Counted from the stretch's first letter, positions 1 to 8,031 are shown. The stretch is DNA of 64,000 bases from Candidatus Saccharimonadota bacterium (GCA_028288995.1 JAQGHF010000003.1:124001-188000), one strand, 5' to 3'. Numbers and translations: made by a program. The notes: generated by a model not told the origin, from the letters alone.

Positions 1-1
1 A

Positions 2-448
2 TTCCTCGCACTGTTTCCTGGTGATGAGTTCCCTACTCCTGGTCAAATCCTTGAGAAGGATAGTGAGGAACTACGAAGCGTTGGGTTGTCACGACAAAAG
101 GGTACGTACATTCAAGACTTGGCGGTGAAAGTCCTAGAAGAAACTGTTCGATTTAATCACCTTGATGCACTTTCGAATGAAGACGTCATCTCCGAACTGA
201 CAACGATTAAAGGTGTTGGTGTCTGGACTGTCCATATGTTCTTGATATTTTGTATGGGTCGACTCGATGTGCTACCGACTGGTGATTTAGGTATTAAAAA
301 TGGCATGTATAGCCTCTACAATTTAAAAGAAAAACCAACTCCAGAAGAGATGGAAATCATCGCAAAACTTCACAAGTGGCACCCTTATGAGTCAGTTGCA
401 AGTTGGTATATCTGGCACTCACTTGATAACAAACCGGCGATTAGTTAG
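2..448 (+). CDS. DNA-3-methyladenine glycosylase II (AlkA-like), 5' truncated by window edge
   Basis: Base-excision repair glycosylase of the HhH-GPD superfamily. The ORF track starts it at a TTG (86), but the frame is open to the window edge and its upstream codons read FLALFPGDEFPTPGQ...LRSVGLSRQKG, the usual AlkA run-up to the HhH, so the gene begins outside the window. The helix-hairpin-helix (IKGVGVWTVHMFL) is followed by LPTGDLGIKNG, whose Asp aligns with the catalytic Asp of AlkA. Only the C-terminal 148 residues are visible. It converges with the TM2 gene with one base between the stops, leaving no room for a separate terminator. Family sure; substrate range inferred. Confidence 0.85.
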   Translation, partial: FLALFPGDEFPTPGQILEKDSEELRSVGLSRQKGTYIQDLAVKVLEETVRFNHLDALSNEDVISELTTIKGVGVWTVHMFLIFCMGRLDVLPTGDLGIKNGMYSLYNLKEKPTPEEMEIIAKLHKWHPYESVASWYIWHSLDNKPAIS

Positions 449-449
449 T

Positions 450-965
450 TTATTGTCCTAATAAGCTGTTGATCTGACTCTGAGTGCCCCCTGTAGCGCC
501 CTGTAGCTGATCAAGTCCAGGAATACTTCCGTTCTGTAATGATGAAGTCAGCTGGAAGATCCCCAAGATAAGTAAGATTCCGTTCACGAGAATAACGACA
601 GCGAGAATAATCGTAAACCACAAGATCGTTCGGCTTGCGAACTTTTTGTACTCATTAAACTGAAGGGTTACTCTCCCCTCTTTGTCTTTGAATGTACCTG
701 TCATGATGACGATCATGTCAGTTAACGTCCATAGCCCAAGTCCACCAAGCGTTAAAAGCTTGAGGATTCCCGAGCCATAGAGCCCCATATACATTCGATC
801 GACGCCGAAAGTTCCCCACATAAAGCTAAAGAAAAACAAAATCAGGAAATGTCGCTGACGCGGAATCTTCTTTGTATGAATTTCAAGTTCTATCTGCGCA
901 GAGGGTGGAGCGGGTGGTTCTACCGGTGCTGAGACGCCAGGAACAGTCGTTTCTTGTGGTTGCAT
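450..965 (-). CDS. TM2 domain-containing membrane protein
   Basis: 171 aa. A proline-rich cytoplasmic N-terminus (about 1-38) is followed by a TM2 domain (about 40-90): a hydrophobic helix, the typical WGTFGVDRMYMG turn with G-x-x-x-D-R-x-Y, and a second helix ending in LTDMI. A third helix follows (about 113-137), then a Ser/Gln/Gly-rich tail. TM2 proteins are small membrane proteins of poorly defined role, often in envelope or secretion settings. The start is backed by a -10 box 7 nt upstream, implying a leaderless mRNA. It lies downstream of AspRS on the same strand but has its own promoter. Confidence 0.8.
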   Translation of the reverse strand: MQPQETTVPGVSAPVEPPAPPSAQIELEIHTKKIPRQRHFLILFFFSFMWGTFGVDRMYMGLYGSGILKLLTLGGLGLWTLTDMIVIMTGTFKDKEGRVTLQFNEYKKFASRTILWFTIILAVVILVNGILLILGIFQLTSSLQNGSIPGLDQLQGATGGTQSQINSLLGQ

Positions 966-972
966 ACCGCTT

Positions 973-1002
973 ATTGTAACTCGCTATCGAGTCATGAGGC
1001 AA
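973..1002 (-). promoter_or_regulatory. Promoter of the TM2 gene, leaderless type
   Basis: On the minus strand TTGCCT (-35), an 18 nt spacer and TACAAT (-10); the ATG follows the -10 after 7 nt, so transcription should start at or next to the start codon. Confidence 0.5.
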
Positions 1003-1003
1003 A

Positions 1004-2317
1004 TTAAGGAGTTAAGCGGTTGATGTCGCGTGGGAACAACGATGCTTCTTTGACGTTGTTGAGTCCAATAATCTTTTGGGTAAGACGCTCGAGTCCCATA
1101 CCGAAGCCACCATGTACGGGCAATCCGTATTTAAACGCTTGGAGATAGTACCTAAATCCATCGGTCTCAGGATCGCCACCTGCAATTGTTTTCAGCTGCT
1201 CAACAAGCACGTCGTAGCGATTCTCTCGCATACTAATGGTCGCAATTTCGACGCCGCGGAAGATAAGGTCAGCACGTTCCGCAAACTCAGGATTTTCAGC
1301 AGATTTTCGGTGATAGAACTTCATTTCACTCGCTGGCCACTGGGTGACAAAGACTGCTTCACTGCCGAGGTTTTTCTTGGCGTATTCAGTAATCCATTTT
1401 TCTTCATCAGGACGCATATCTTTTTCGCCACGGCTATCTTGGTTGGTCGCTTTAAAGTAAAGTTCATGAATTTCTTCGAGTGCAAGCTGAGGAATATCGT
1501 CCGCCAGCACAACTGGTTGCGCGTTCCAGCTCTTTAATTCTGGTCCATAGTTTTCCCATACATTTGAGGTGACCGAGTGAAGCAATCCACCGACCATTTT
1601 AAGTAGTTCCGGGAAGTCCACGAAGCCCATCTCGGCATCAATGTGAATGAATTCAGTCATGTGACGAGTGGTGGCAGATGGCTCCGCACGGTAGGTTGGG
1701 TTGATCTCGTACGCACGCTCAAAAACACCGACAAGCATCTGCTTGTAAAACTGCGCACTCTGCGCCAATGTCGCCTCTTTACCAAAGTAATCGAGTGTAA
1801 ATACCTCTGCTCCACCTTCGGTTGCAGCTGGCAGTAACTTCGGTGAGTTAAACTCCGTAAATTCGTTCGCGTGGAAATACTGACGGGCAGCTTCTTTTAC
1901 GCCGGCCTGAATCTTGAAGACGTTTGACTCACGTATGTTGCGAAGTCCAACAACTCGGTTTTCAAACAACGTGTCGAGATTCTCTGATTTGTGATCGAGT
2001 GGTTTGTCGATTTCGATTGGAGATTCGGCAGTAACTGGAACGAGTACTTCAACAGTAACATCGTGAAGTTCGGCACCGCCTGGAGCGCGTTCATCAGCAG
2101 TGACGACACCAGTTAAGGCAAGGACAGTTCCAATTTGCAGACCACGGAGCTTTTCTACTTCATCTTTATTATCAATAAGATTTTGCGCAAGACCAGAGCG
2201 GTCGCGAAGTGTAATAAAGTTAAGTCCACCAAGAAGTCGCTTCTTGTGAAGCCATCCCTCTATGGTAATAGTTTCGCCAACATGGGCGCTGAGTTCTTTA
2301 GTAAGTGTACGAGTCAT
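1004..2317 (-). CDS. aspS: Aspartyl-tRNA synthetase, archaeal type (AspS2)
   Basis: 437 aa, class II synthetase that charges tRNA with aspartate. An N-terminal OB-fold anticodon domain (about 14-100, GWLHKKRLLGGLNFITLRDRSG) leads to the catalytic core. Motif 2 is seen in the YRAEPSATTRHMTEF stretch and motif 3 in GFGMGLERL near the end. The length and the lack of the GAD insertion of ordinary bacterial AspRS mark it as the archaeal/AspS2 type, which is often non-discriminating and then works with GatCAB to make Asn-tRNA. Which specificity applies here cannot be told from this window. An extended -10 ends 7 nt before the ATG, so the mRNA looks leaderless. Confidence 0.92.
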   Translation of the reverse strand: MTRTLTKELSAHVGETITIEGWLHKKRLLGGLNFITLRDRSGLAQNLIDNKDEVEKLRGLQIGTVLALTGVVTADERAPGGAELHDVTVEVLVPVTAESPIEIDKPLDHKSENLDTLFENRVVGLRNIRESNVFKIQAGVKEAARQYFHANEFTEFNSPKLLPAATEGGAEVFTLDYFGKEATLAQSAQFYKQMLVGVFERAYEINPTYRAEPSATTRHMTEFIHIDAEMGFVDFPELLKMVGGLLHSVTSNVWENYGPELKSWNAQPVVLADDIPQLALEEIHELYFKATNQDSRGEKDMRPDEEKWITEYAKKNLGSEAVFVTQWPASEMKFYHRKSAENPEFAERADLIFRGVEIATISMRENRYDVLVEQLKTIAGGDPETDGFRYYLQAFKYGLPVHGGFGMGLERLTQKIIGLNNVKEASLFPRDINRLTP

Positions 2318-2324
2318 GAGTAGT

Positions 2325-2333
2325 ACTATACCA
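2325..2333 (-). promoter_or_regulatory. Extended -10 promoter of aspS, leaderless type
   Basis: TGGTATAGT on the minus strand (TGn plus -10), 7 nt from the ATG at 2317. No clear -35. There is no Shine-Dalgarno sequence between it and the start. Confidence 0.5.
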
Positions 2334-2350
2334 CTCTGACCTCTATAAAA

Positions 2351-3367
2351 CTAGAGATCGACATGGTTCTTGGGTGAATTGTTGTCACGTGCGATTTTCT
2401 GAGCAATAGAGCGAACGTCTTCATGATCATCGTCTTCGTCAATGATTTTGCGACCGATCAAAGCCTCAATCACATTTTCAAGTGTCAAAAGTCCAACTGT
2501 CTCACGAAAATCGTTGATCACAATAAATAGGTGGTGTCGTGATTCTATAAAAGCAGCGAGTGCATGTTCTAGCGTGTCGTCGTGACGAATGTAGAATACT
2601 TTTGGCTCCATCGCCTTTTCAGCAGTAACAGATTGCTTTATGTCGAGTGATAACAGGTCATTAAGGTGCAGCACGCCTACAACATGATCGATATCGGCGC
2701 CAGTAACCGGCAGGCGACTGTGTCCAAGCTCGTGAATCTCACTGAGCACTAAGGGACCAAGAAACTCTGACTTTTTAATACTTTTGATCATACTCTTTGG
2801 GGTCATGATGCTTTCGACAGTTCGATCAGCAAACGAGAGGCTGTGCACAATCAGTGTTTTTTCATCATCGGTCAAAACGCTCCCCGATTGATCGATGAGG
2901 CGCTGCAACTCTTCTCTTGAATCAAACCGATGATATGGCTCGACGTGTGGCACAGATACAGCCCGCACGACAGCAAAAAATGGTCTTAGCTTCTCAACAA
3001 TATCGAGGTAGGGTGCTTCATAGCGGGCATAGATCCTTTGCGAGAGACGGTTCACTAGACCCCAGTTTGCAACGGTTGGATACAGGAGTGTTCCAACAAT
3101 CGCAATGATAATACCAAGTGCCCAACCAAAGGTCACAATAGATAGCGCAATGAATGCGACTAGGAGTAGAGCGATCTTTGTCGCAATTGCCCCGTAGACG
3201 TCAGGGAGAAGAGTTTCTCGGCGGTGCTGCCACTTTGCCTCTTTGCTCGTATGTGACCTGCGATGTAATTCAAACTGGCTCACTAAATAGGGCGTAGGGT
3301 GGAGTCCTGCAACAATAACAAGCATAAAAAAGATGACAATAGTTACAATAAGTAGGAACGTAAACAT
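2351..3367 (-). CDS. CBS-domain membrane protein (HlyC/CorC, CNNM-like)
   Basis: 338 aa from the chosen start. The ORF track extends to 3577, but that extension overlaps the divergent DsbA gene and its promoter. ATG 3367 begins a clear hydrophobic segment (MFTFLLIVTIVIFFM) and sits 9 nt after a TACAAT box. Two N-terminal membrane regions (about 1-20 and 65-95) are followed by the SLSFADRTVESIMTPKSM signature that precedes paired CBS domains (about 185-310) in hemolysin C/CorC proteins, then an acidic tail. The C-terminal CorC_HlyC domain is absent. The family includes putative Mg2+/Co2+ efflux proteins with adenine-nucleotide-sensing CBS pairs; transport is inferred only. Confidence 0.82.
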   Translation of the reverse strand: MFTFLLIVTIVIFFMLVIVAGLHPTPYLVSQFELHRRSHTSKEAKWQHRRETLLPDVYGAIATKIALLLVAFIALSIVTFGWALGIIIAIVGTLLYPTVANWGLVNRLSQRIYARYEAPYLDIVEKLRPFFAVVRAVSVPHVEPYHRFDSREELQRLIDQSGSVLTDDEKTLIVHSLSFADRTVESIMTPKSMIKSIKKSEFLGPLVLSEIHELGHSRLPVTGADIDHVVGVLHLNDLLSLDIKQSVTAEKAMEPKVFYIRHDDTLEHALAAFIESRHHLFIVINDFRETVGLLTLENVIEALIGRKIIDEDDDHEDVRSIAQKIARDNNSPKNHVDL

Positions 3368-3376
3368 TATGTCATT

Positions 3377-3405
3377 ATTGTACAGTACTCGGGGGGCGCT
3401 GACAG
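3377..3405 (-). promoter_or_regulatory. Promoter of the CBS-domain gene
   Basis: Minus strand CTGTCA (-35), 17 nt, TACAAT (-10), then 9 nt to the ATG at 3367. Its -35 overlaps the -35 of the divergent thioredoxin promoter. Confidence 0.55.
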
Positions 3406-3426
3406 CCAGCATTTGTCTGCTACAAT
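3399..3426 (+). promoter_or_regulatory. Promoter of the DsbA-like gene
   Basis: CTGACA, 16 nt, TACAAT preceded by TGC (extended -10). A leader of about 22 nt carries GGAGGT 7 nt before ATG 3456. It shares the sequence ctgacag with the divergent CBS-gene promoter, so the two may compete for polymerase. Confidence 0.6.
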
Positions 3427-3455
3427 AAGTATAGTTAATTTTGGAGGTCTTTTTG

Positions 3456-4148
3456 ATGAATAAGGTTGCATGGATTATTTTTGGCGCAGTCATTGTGCTC
3501 GCTTTTGGCGGATTGGTTGTGTATTCACACGCCTCAAACCCGTCAATTGATGTCAGTAACGTCGATACAAACAGCACTATCAGTGCAAGCGCGCAAAACG
3601 GTCAAATCGCTGATCACGTCTTCGGTAAAGCTGATTCAAAAGTTGTCTTCATAGAGTATGGAGACTTCCAGTGTCCTAGCTGTGGCGGAGCATATGCACA
3701 GGTAAAGTCAGCAACAGACTCATATAAGGATAAGGTTGCCTTTATCTTCCGTAACTTCCCTCTTACGACGATCCATCCTAACGCACGTGCCGCAGCTGCA
3801 GCAGCTGAAGCAGCTGGATTGCAGGGAAAGTACTGGGAAATGCACAATATGCTCTACGAGAACCAGACTAGCTGGGAAACTCTCACTGGCGACCAGCGCA
3901 CAAACATATTCGTTAGCTATGCTGGTCAACTCGGTCTCGATGAAGCAAAGTTCAAGACTGATCTTGCATCTAACGCGGTCAACAGTAAAATCACCTTTGA
4001 TCAAGCCCTTGGCAAGAAGATTGGCGTCAGCGCGACTCCTACCTTTTACCTCGATGGTAAGCAACTATCTGCAACTGACTCAGGTCAGATCGTTCAGGGC
4101 AGCACAACAGTCCTTACAGGTCTCTTCGACAAAGCACTCGCTCAGTAG
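3456..4148 (+). CDS. Membrane-anchored DsbA-like thiol:disulfide oxidoreductase
   Basis: 230 aa. The start was moved from TTG 3441 to ATG 3456 because GGAGGT (3443-3448) is its ribosome binding site. An uncleaved signal anchor (about 4-26) is followed by a linker and a thioredoxin-fold domain of the DsbA/DSBA-oxidoreductase type. The active site is CPSC in DFQCPSCGGAY and the cis-proline loop is SATPTFYLDG. It should work outside the membrane, making or isomerising disulfides in exported proteins; several secreted proteins in this window contain cysteines. No DsbB or VKOR partner is visible here. A terminator follows directly. Confidence 0.9.
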   Translation: MNKVAWIIFGAVIVLAFGGLVVYSHASNPSIDVSNVDTNSTISASAQNGQIADHVFGKADSKVVFIEYGDFQCPSCGGAYAQVKSATDSYKDKVAFIFRNFPLTTIHPNARAAAAAAEAAGLQGKYWEMHNMLYENQTSWETLTGDQRTNIFVSYAGQLGLDEAKFKTDLASNAVNSKITFDQALGKKIGVSATPTFYLDGKQLSATDSGQIVQGSTTVLTGLFDKALAQ

Positions 4149-4180
4149 ATGCAACCAAGAGTACTTTTCCTTTAAAAAGT

Positions 4181-4216
4181 GAAAACACCCCGGTGCCTTG
4201 GGGTGTTTTCTTTTTG
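4181..4216. terminator. Bidirectional intrinsic terminator
   Basis: An 11-bp perfect stem (gaaaacacccc / ggggtgttttc) with an 8-nt loop. It is followed by a T tract on the plus strand (dsbA-like gene) and by TTTTCACTTTTT on the minus strand, where it would end the small transcript that starts near 4412. Confidence 0.8.
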
Positions 4217-4243
4217 TGTGATAGTTCTAAGACCTAGAACTAA

Positions 4244-4336
4244 TTAGTGAGCGATAAATATTCGCCAATCGGCGGGCACCACATCCACTGCGATCTTTTT
4301 GCGCCGTGATGGCACAAATTCGATTGCTATAGGCAT
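4244..4336 (-). CDS. Possible small protein, 30 aa
   Basis: ATG to TAA inside the orphan transcript. The product, MPIAIEFVPSRRKK...FIAH, is basic with a hydrophobic start. AAGGAG lies 12 nt upstream, somewhat far. An earlier overlapping frame opens with ATGATG at the predicted transcription start and ends across this ATG (ACATGCCTATAG), an arrangement suited to translational coupling. Family unknown; it may be no more than chance inside an RNA gene. Confidence 0.25.
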   Translation of the reverse strand: MPIAIEFVPSRRKKIAVDVVPADWRIFIAH

Positions 4337-4418
4337 GTGACAGTTGTACTCCTTGTACTATGTACAGCTCCACGCACTCCGACCTTTAAAATTAAGTTTG
4401 GCGTGAAACACATCATTT

Positions 4419-4447
4419 ATAATACCAATTCTCCGGGAATCAGTCAA
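4419..4447 (-). promoter_or_regulatory. Strong sigma70-type promoter of the orphan transcript
   Basis: Minus strand TTGACT, exactly 17 nt, TATTAT. One of the best promoter matches in the window, yet it does not point at any ORF-track gene. Confidence 0.75.
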
Positions 4448-4487
4448 GAATGCGTCTGTCATTACGCTATTGTTTTTATCATATTCT

Positions 4488-4521
4488 AATTCAAAAAAGA
4501 GCACAAGCTCTTTTTTGAATT
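4488..4521. terminator. Bidirectional terminator hairpin after the MFS gene
   Basis: Perfect 15-bp inverted repeat (aattcaaaaaagagc / gctcttttttgaatt) with loop acaa. It is A/T-flanked on both strands and sits 23 nt beyond the stop of the minus-strand MFS gene. Confidence 0.85.
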
Positions 4522-4544
4522 TTATCTACGAAATGTAAATATCG

Positions 4545-6233
4545 CTACAGTTCGCCGGGGGTATCTGTTGGTTTCGCAGACTTGAGCGGACGCTCCTTCA
4601 AGAGGAAGATCAGTACCGTTGAGATAGCCATAAGGATAGCTGCGACAATAAAGATACGTTGAAGACTTTCCGAGAAAGCATGTGTCACAATTCCCGAGAA
4701 GGTCTTTTGATTACTAAGGAACGTATCCTGCGCAACCTTGGCGACGGGTGCTGGTAATGCCTGGAAGCTCGCGTTTGCACCATCGGTGATTTCTTGCTTC
4801 ACACTTGGCATGTTAAGCGTCAAAATAGTGTTCGGATCGTTAATGCTACCAAGCTTAGAGACCTGAGGACTCGCGCTAATTGTCTGAACATATGGCGTTG
4901 TTTGAATGTTTCCAATGTGTGACAAGATACCGGCCGTGAGTACTGCACCGAAGATAGCCGTTCCAAGGGTTGAACCAAGGCTTCGGAAGAGTTGGTTCGA
5001 GCTGGTTGCAGCACCGAGCTGCTCTTGTTCAAACTCATTTTGTACCGCAAGGTTCAAAGTAGGCATTGCAACACCCATTCCAAGTCCCATGAAGAACATA
5101 ATGATTGCTTCTTGCATGTAGACTGAATCAGGATTCAAAGTTGTCAGTGCGATCATACCAAGAGTAGCCATAACGAACCCAACTTGCATAAAGATCTTGT
5201 ACTTACCAATTCGAGAAATGACCTGTCCTGATGCAATACTGGTGAGCATCAGCCCACCAATAAGTGGAAGCAGCATCAAACCAGATTGCGTTGGCGTTGC
5301 GCCAAACACCTGTTGGTTAAACTGTGTCAGGTACAAGATTGATCCCATAAAGGCAGCACCAAAGAGTGCAGCAACGGATACAAGTAGCACGTAGTTCTTT
5401 TTCTTGAAGAATGACAATGGAAGGATCGGCTCCTTCACTTTACGCTCAACAAGTATAAAGATTACTCCGGCAATAACTGACAGGCTATACATGGCAAACT
5501 GAAGCGCAAAGAGAGAAATACCTGTCGCATTCATGAACCCAGCGAAGATTTGCTGGGTGTTATCAACCGCAAGAATCAATGAAGCAAGTGATACCGCCAG
5601 CAGTCCAGCACCAAGAAAGTCGATCCTTACCTTCTTTGCGTGCTTCATCGCAGGTGCAAATAGGGCAATCAATGCGAAAGCAGCGATACCGATAGGAACG
5701 TTGATGAAAAAGGTCCAACGCCAGTTAGTCGTGAGCCCAAGGATGTGCTGGCTATCAGTCAGGAATCCACCAAGAAGTGGACCAATGACAGAGCTGAGAG
5801 CGAATACGGCACCAATAAGCCCCTGCCAACGTCCCCTCTCGCGTGCGGCAAACAAGTCACCGACAATCGTAAAGGCGTTGGCGGTAATAATACCTGCACC
5901 AATACCTTGGAAGGCGCGCCACAGGACAAGATCAACAACATTCGGACTCATACCACCAAATAATGAACCGATAACAAAGACACCAACACCAACAAGCAGA
6001 ACGTTTCGTCGTCCAAAGATATCAGAAAGCTTACCAGCAATTGGGACAGTGATTGTTGTGGTTAATAGATATGCCGTGACGATCCAGCTGAGTGAGTCGT
6101 AGGCATTAAACTCTTCGACAATCTTGCCGAGAGCAGTTGAAATAATTGTTTGGTCTAATGATACGAGGAACAAACTGGCCATAACGGAAAGCATGATAAT
6201 TATCTTGCTACGCAATGTTAAATGATGGTGCAT
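4545..6233 (-). CDS. MFS multidrug exporter, DHA2 (EmrB/QacA) family
   Basis: 562 aa with about 14 hydrophobic helices, as expected for the 14-TMS DHA2 drug:H+ antiporters. The first helix carries the family motif LDQTIISTALGKI, and the loop between helices 2 and 3 carries motif A, GKLSDIFGRRNVLL. A large loop (about 435-500) precedes the last helix. The start ATG is preceded by AAGGAAG. It lies 27 nt downstream of the AbrB-type gene on the same strand, so the two probably form one operon, with AbrB setting exporter expression. Substrate not predictable. Confidence 0.9.
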   Translation of the reverse strand: MHHHLTLRSKIIIMLSVMASLFLVSLDQTIISTALGKIVEEFNAYDSLSWIVTAYLLTTTITVPIAGKLSDIFGRRNVLLVGVGVFVIGSLFGGMSPNVVDLVLWRAFQGIGAGIITANAFTIVGDLFAARERGRWQGLIGAVFALSSVIGPLLGGFLTDSQHILGLTTNWRWTFFINVPIGIAAFALIALFAPAMKHAKKVRIDFLGAGLLAVSLASLILAVDNTQQIFAGFMNATGISLFALQFAMYSLSVIAGVIFILVERKVKEPILPLSFFKKKNYVLLVSVAALFGAAFMGSILYLTQFNQQVFGATPTQSGLMLLPLIGGLMLTSIASGQVISRIGKYKIFMQVGFVMATLGMIALTTLNPDSVYMQEAIIMFFMGLGMGVAMPTLNLAVQNEFEQEQLGAATSSNQLFRSLGSTLGTAIFGAVLTAGILSHIGNIQTTPYVQTISASPQVSKLGSINDPNTILTLNMPSVKQEITDGANASFQALPAPVAKVAQDTFLSNQKTFSGIVTHAFSESLQRIFIVAAILMAISTVLIFLLKERPLKSAKPTDTPGEL

Positions 6234-6260
6234 ATATCTTCCTTAGTGAATTGGTTTAGT

Positions 6261-6497
6261 TTACTTGTCTATGTTATCGATGGCTGAACGGTACTGTTCA
6301 ATATTATCCGTCAAATGCTCTACCAGTACACGGAGTTGATCTTCTTTCAAGAATCCAATCCATCCCGCCTTACTTGATCCAACGACATACAAACGATCTC
6401 CGGTTTTAATATCAAACGCTTCACGAGCATCAGCTGGAATAACCACCTGACCTTTCGTTCCCACAGTTGCCGTACCGAATAGTTTTTTATCGTGCAT
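6261..6497 (-). CDS. AbrB/SpoVT-type transcriptional regulator
   Basis: 78 aa. The swapped-hairpin AbrB domain covers about residues 6-52, with the hallmark GTKGQVVIPADAREAFDIKTGDRL, followed by a short C-terminal helix. Such proteins bind DNA as dimers or tetramers and often regulate the gene beside them; here that is the MFS exporter directly downstream. The start codon lies 7 nt after a TACAAT box (leaderless), and tandem repeats overlapping the promoter spacer and -35 are a good candidate for its own operator. Confidence 0.88.
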   Translation of the reverse strand: MHDKKLFGTATVGTKGQVVIPADAREAFDIKTGDRLYVVGSSKAGWIGFLKEDQLRVLVEHLTDNIEQYRSAIDNIDK

Positions 6498-6504
6498 GGT
6501 ATCT

Positions 6505-6538
6505 ATTGTATACTAAGTATGAAAAGTATGTCAAGTAC
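6505..6538 (-). promoter_or_regulatory. Promoter and tandem-repeat operator of the abrB-MFS operon
   Basis: Minus strand TTGACA (6529-6534), 18 nt, TACAAT (6505-6510), then 7 nt to ATG. On the plus strand three copies of AAGTAT/AAGTAC start at 6515, 6524 and 6533, exactly 9 bp apart, and atactaagtat is an 11-bp palindrome. The repeats cover the spacer and -35, as expected for a repressor site; binding by the AbrB protein is inferred. Confidence 0.65.
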
Positions 6539-8031
6539 TACTCTGCGACAGTTATTGGCTGATCGTAGCGAATCTTGTATTCATACACTGATAAACCAGG
6601 TGAAAAGTCATGACTTGCGATCCGTTGATAGTGCGCATCATAGTAATCTTTCAGTTTGGCGTTATATCCCTGGTCGTAACTCAACATCAGGAAGGCATGT
6701 TGATACGAATCAACGTTTTCGTTTGTTTCCTGCGCAACCTTTGCGGGATCGTACGCAGGAACTGATCCAGCATTAAATCGATCCCAGATCGGTTGTGTCG
6801 TCAATTTTGCTAAACCTTTGTAGTAATACTCAACTGGATAAATGGTAAACGGTGCCGCAAGAACAACCACGTCGCTTGAACCAGCATTTGCATCAATATA
6901 TGCCACCGCATCTTTGTAATTTTCTTTTACCGGCGTATTCGGACTCACTGCTTGTACCGTAAATAATACCCCGATGACGAGGACAAGGATAATTCCCACT
7001 GTTCGCGCAATCCGTCGTCGATACCGTGTCAGTAGCCAAGCGATAAATATAAAAAGTGTTGGTAGCGCGACAATTAAATAACGGCTAAGGAAGAATGGCT
7101 TAATTGTCACACTAATCAAAAAGGCACAGAGCACTGGCAGTGTAGCAAGCAACACAAATGGTGTCATCGCGATAGGAATCTCTTTTTTGCTTCGCTGCAG
7201 CGCAAAGAATGCTAACAACACAGCAATTGGCCATAATGAAATGATGAGCGTGTTAACTGCCGATACCTGGAATCCAAAAACAAATTGCGCATAGGTATCA
7301 AACAAATCACCCGCCGATGGTTCCGCAAGTGCAGGCTGAGTGTTGCTCGCAAACCCTAGTGCGTAGACATAGATAAGCCACGGCAATAATGAAATACCAG
7401 CAATTACTCCACCTATAATAACGTTTCGAATTGCATGCTCACCGTGTAACTTTTTACGCAGAAGAATGACTGAGACAAACTCCGACAGGAGTACAAAAAT
7501 AAAGAAGTAGTGCGTGTAAACGCCGAGAATCGCTGTGAGTGTCCAGAATATCCATCGTCCTCCCCCTTCCTGTTTCAGAATCCTTACGAAGAAGTACGTA
7601 TGAAGCACAGTCATGAACGCCAGCATTGTATACATACGGGCTTCTGATCCATACCAATTCATAAATGGCGAGATCGTCACAAGGAGCGCTGCAAACAATC
7701 CGATACTTCGTCGACCTAACGCATAGGTTGCGAGTACGTAGGTCATGATGATTGTTCCAACAAAGAAGACAAGTGACATGATACGTGCAATATAAATATC
7801 TTGTCCGAATAGGAGCTGCCAGTAGTGGAGCAGTATGTGATATCCAGGAACATGAACGTCCTGTGCAACAAGATGCAGCATACCTGGAATATCACGTTGT
7901 GTCTGGAATAGACTCTGTGCTTCGTCGAGACGAAGACTCGTATTGCCAAAGACAATCAAGCCGAAGGAGACTGCAAATGCGAGCATTAAAAATAAGAGGC
8001 TGTAGACGCCGAAGAGTCGCCATTTGCTCAC
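6538..8031 (-). CDS. GT-C membrane glycosyltransferase (GT39/ArnT-like)
   Basis: 497 aa. About ten hydrophobic helices with the first extracellular loop bearing RLDEAQS, the acidic Asp-Glu position that is catalytic in PMT/ArnT-type enzymes, and later HVPGYHILLHYW, another typical loop of the family. A soluble C-terminal region (about 350-497) follows. These enzymes use polyprenyl-phosphate sugars to glycosylate a lipid, polymer or protein outside the membrane. Its ATG overlaps the stop of the BcsA-like gene (ATGA), so it is the last gene of the exopolysaccharide operon. Donor and acceptor unknown. Confidence 0.78.
   Translation of the reverse strand: MSKWRLFGVYSLLFLMLAFAVSFGLIVFGNTSLRLDEAQSLFQTQRDIPGMLHLVAQDVHVPGYHILLHYWQLLFGQDIYIARIMSLVFFVGTIIMTYVLATYALGRRSIGLFAALLVTISPFMNWYGSEARMYTMLAFMTVLHTYFFVRILKQEGGGRWIFWTLTAILGVYTHYFFIFVLLSEFVSVILLRKKLHGEHAIRNVIIGGVIAGISLLPWLIYVYALGFASNTQPALAEPSAGDLFDTYAQFVFGFQVSAVNTLIISLWPIAVLLAFFALQRSKKEIPIAMTPFVLLATLPVLCAFLISVTIKPFFLSRYLIVALPTLFIFIAWLLTRYRRRIARTVGIILVLVIGVLFTVQAVSPNTPVKENYKDAVAYIDANAGSSDVVVLAAPFTIYPVEYYYKGLAKLTTQPIWDRFNAGSVPAYDPAKVAQETNENVDSYQHAFLMLSYDQGYNAKLKDYYDAHYQRIASHDFSPGLSVYEYKIRYDQPITVAE

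Larger units (their letters stand above)
4181..4412 (-). ncRNA. Candidate small transcript of about 230 nt (structured RNA or tiny mRNA)
   Basis: A near-consensus promoter (4419-4447) and a strong terminator (4181-4216) bracket about 200 nt with no known gene. Near the 3' end an 8-bp perfect hairpin (tagttcta / tagaacta, 4222-4242) is visible, and the middle has overlapping GTAC repeats able to form alternative hairpins. The transcript could instead be translated: see the 30-codon ORF at 4244-4336. It does not resemble tmRNA, SRP, RNase P or 6S RNA as far as I can tell by eye. Confidence 0.5.

Noticed and set aside
5533-6102. 189-aa plus-strand ORF opposite the MFS gene, and similar long antisense ORFs (1076-1537, 9945-10283, 15222-15635, 19317-19892, 20556-21089, 45753-46406)
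   Set aside because: All lie antisense to well-supported genes, have unusual composition, and lack their own ribosome binding sites or known motifs. They are codon-bias shadows.
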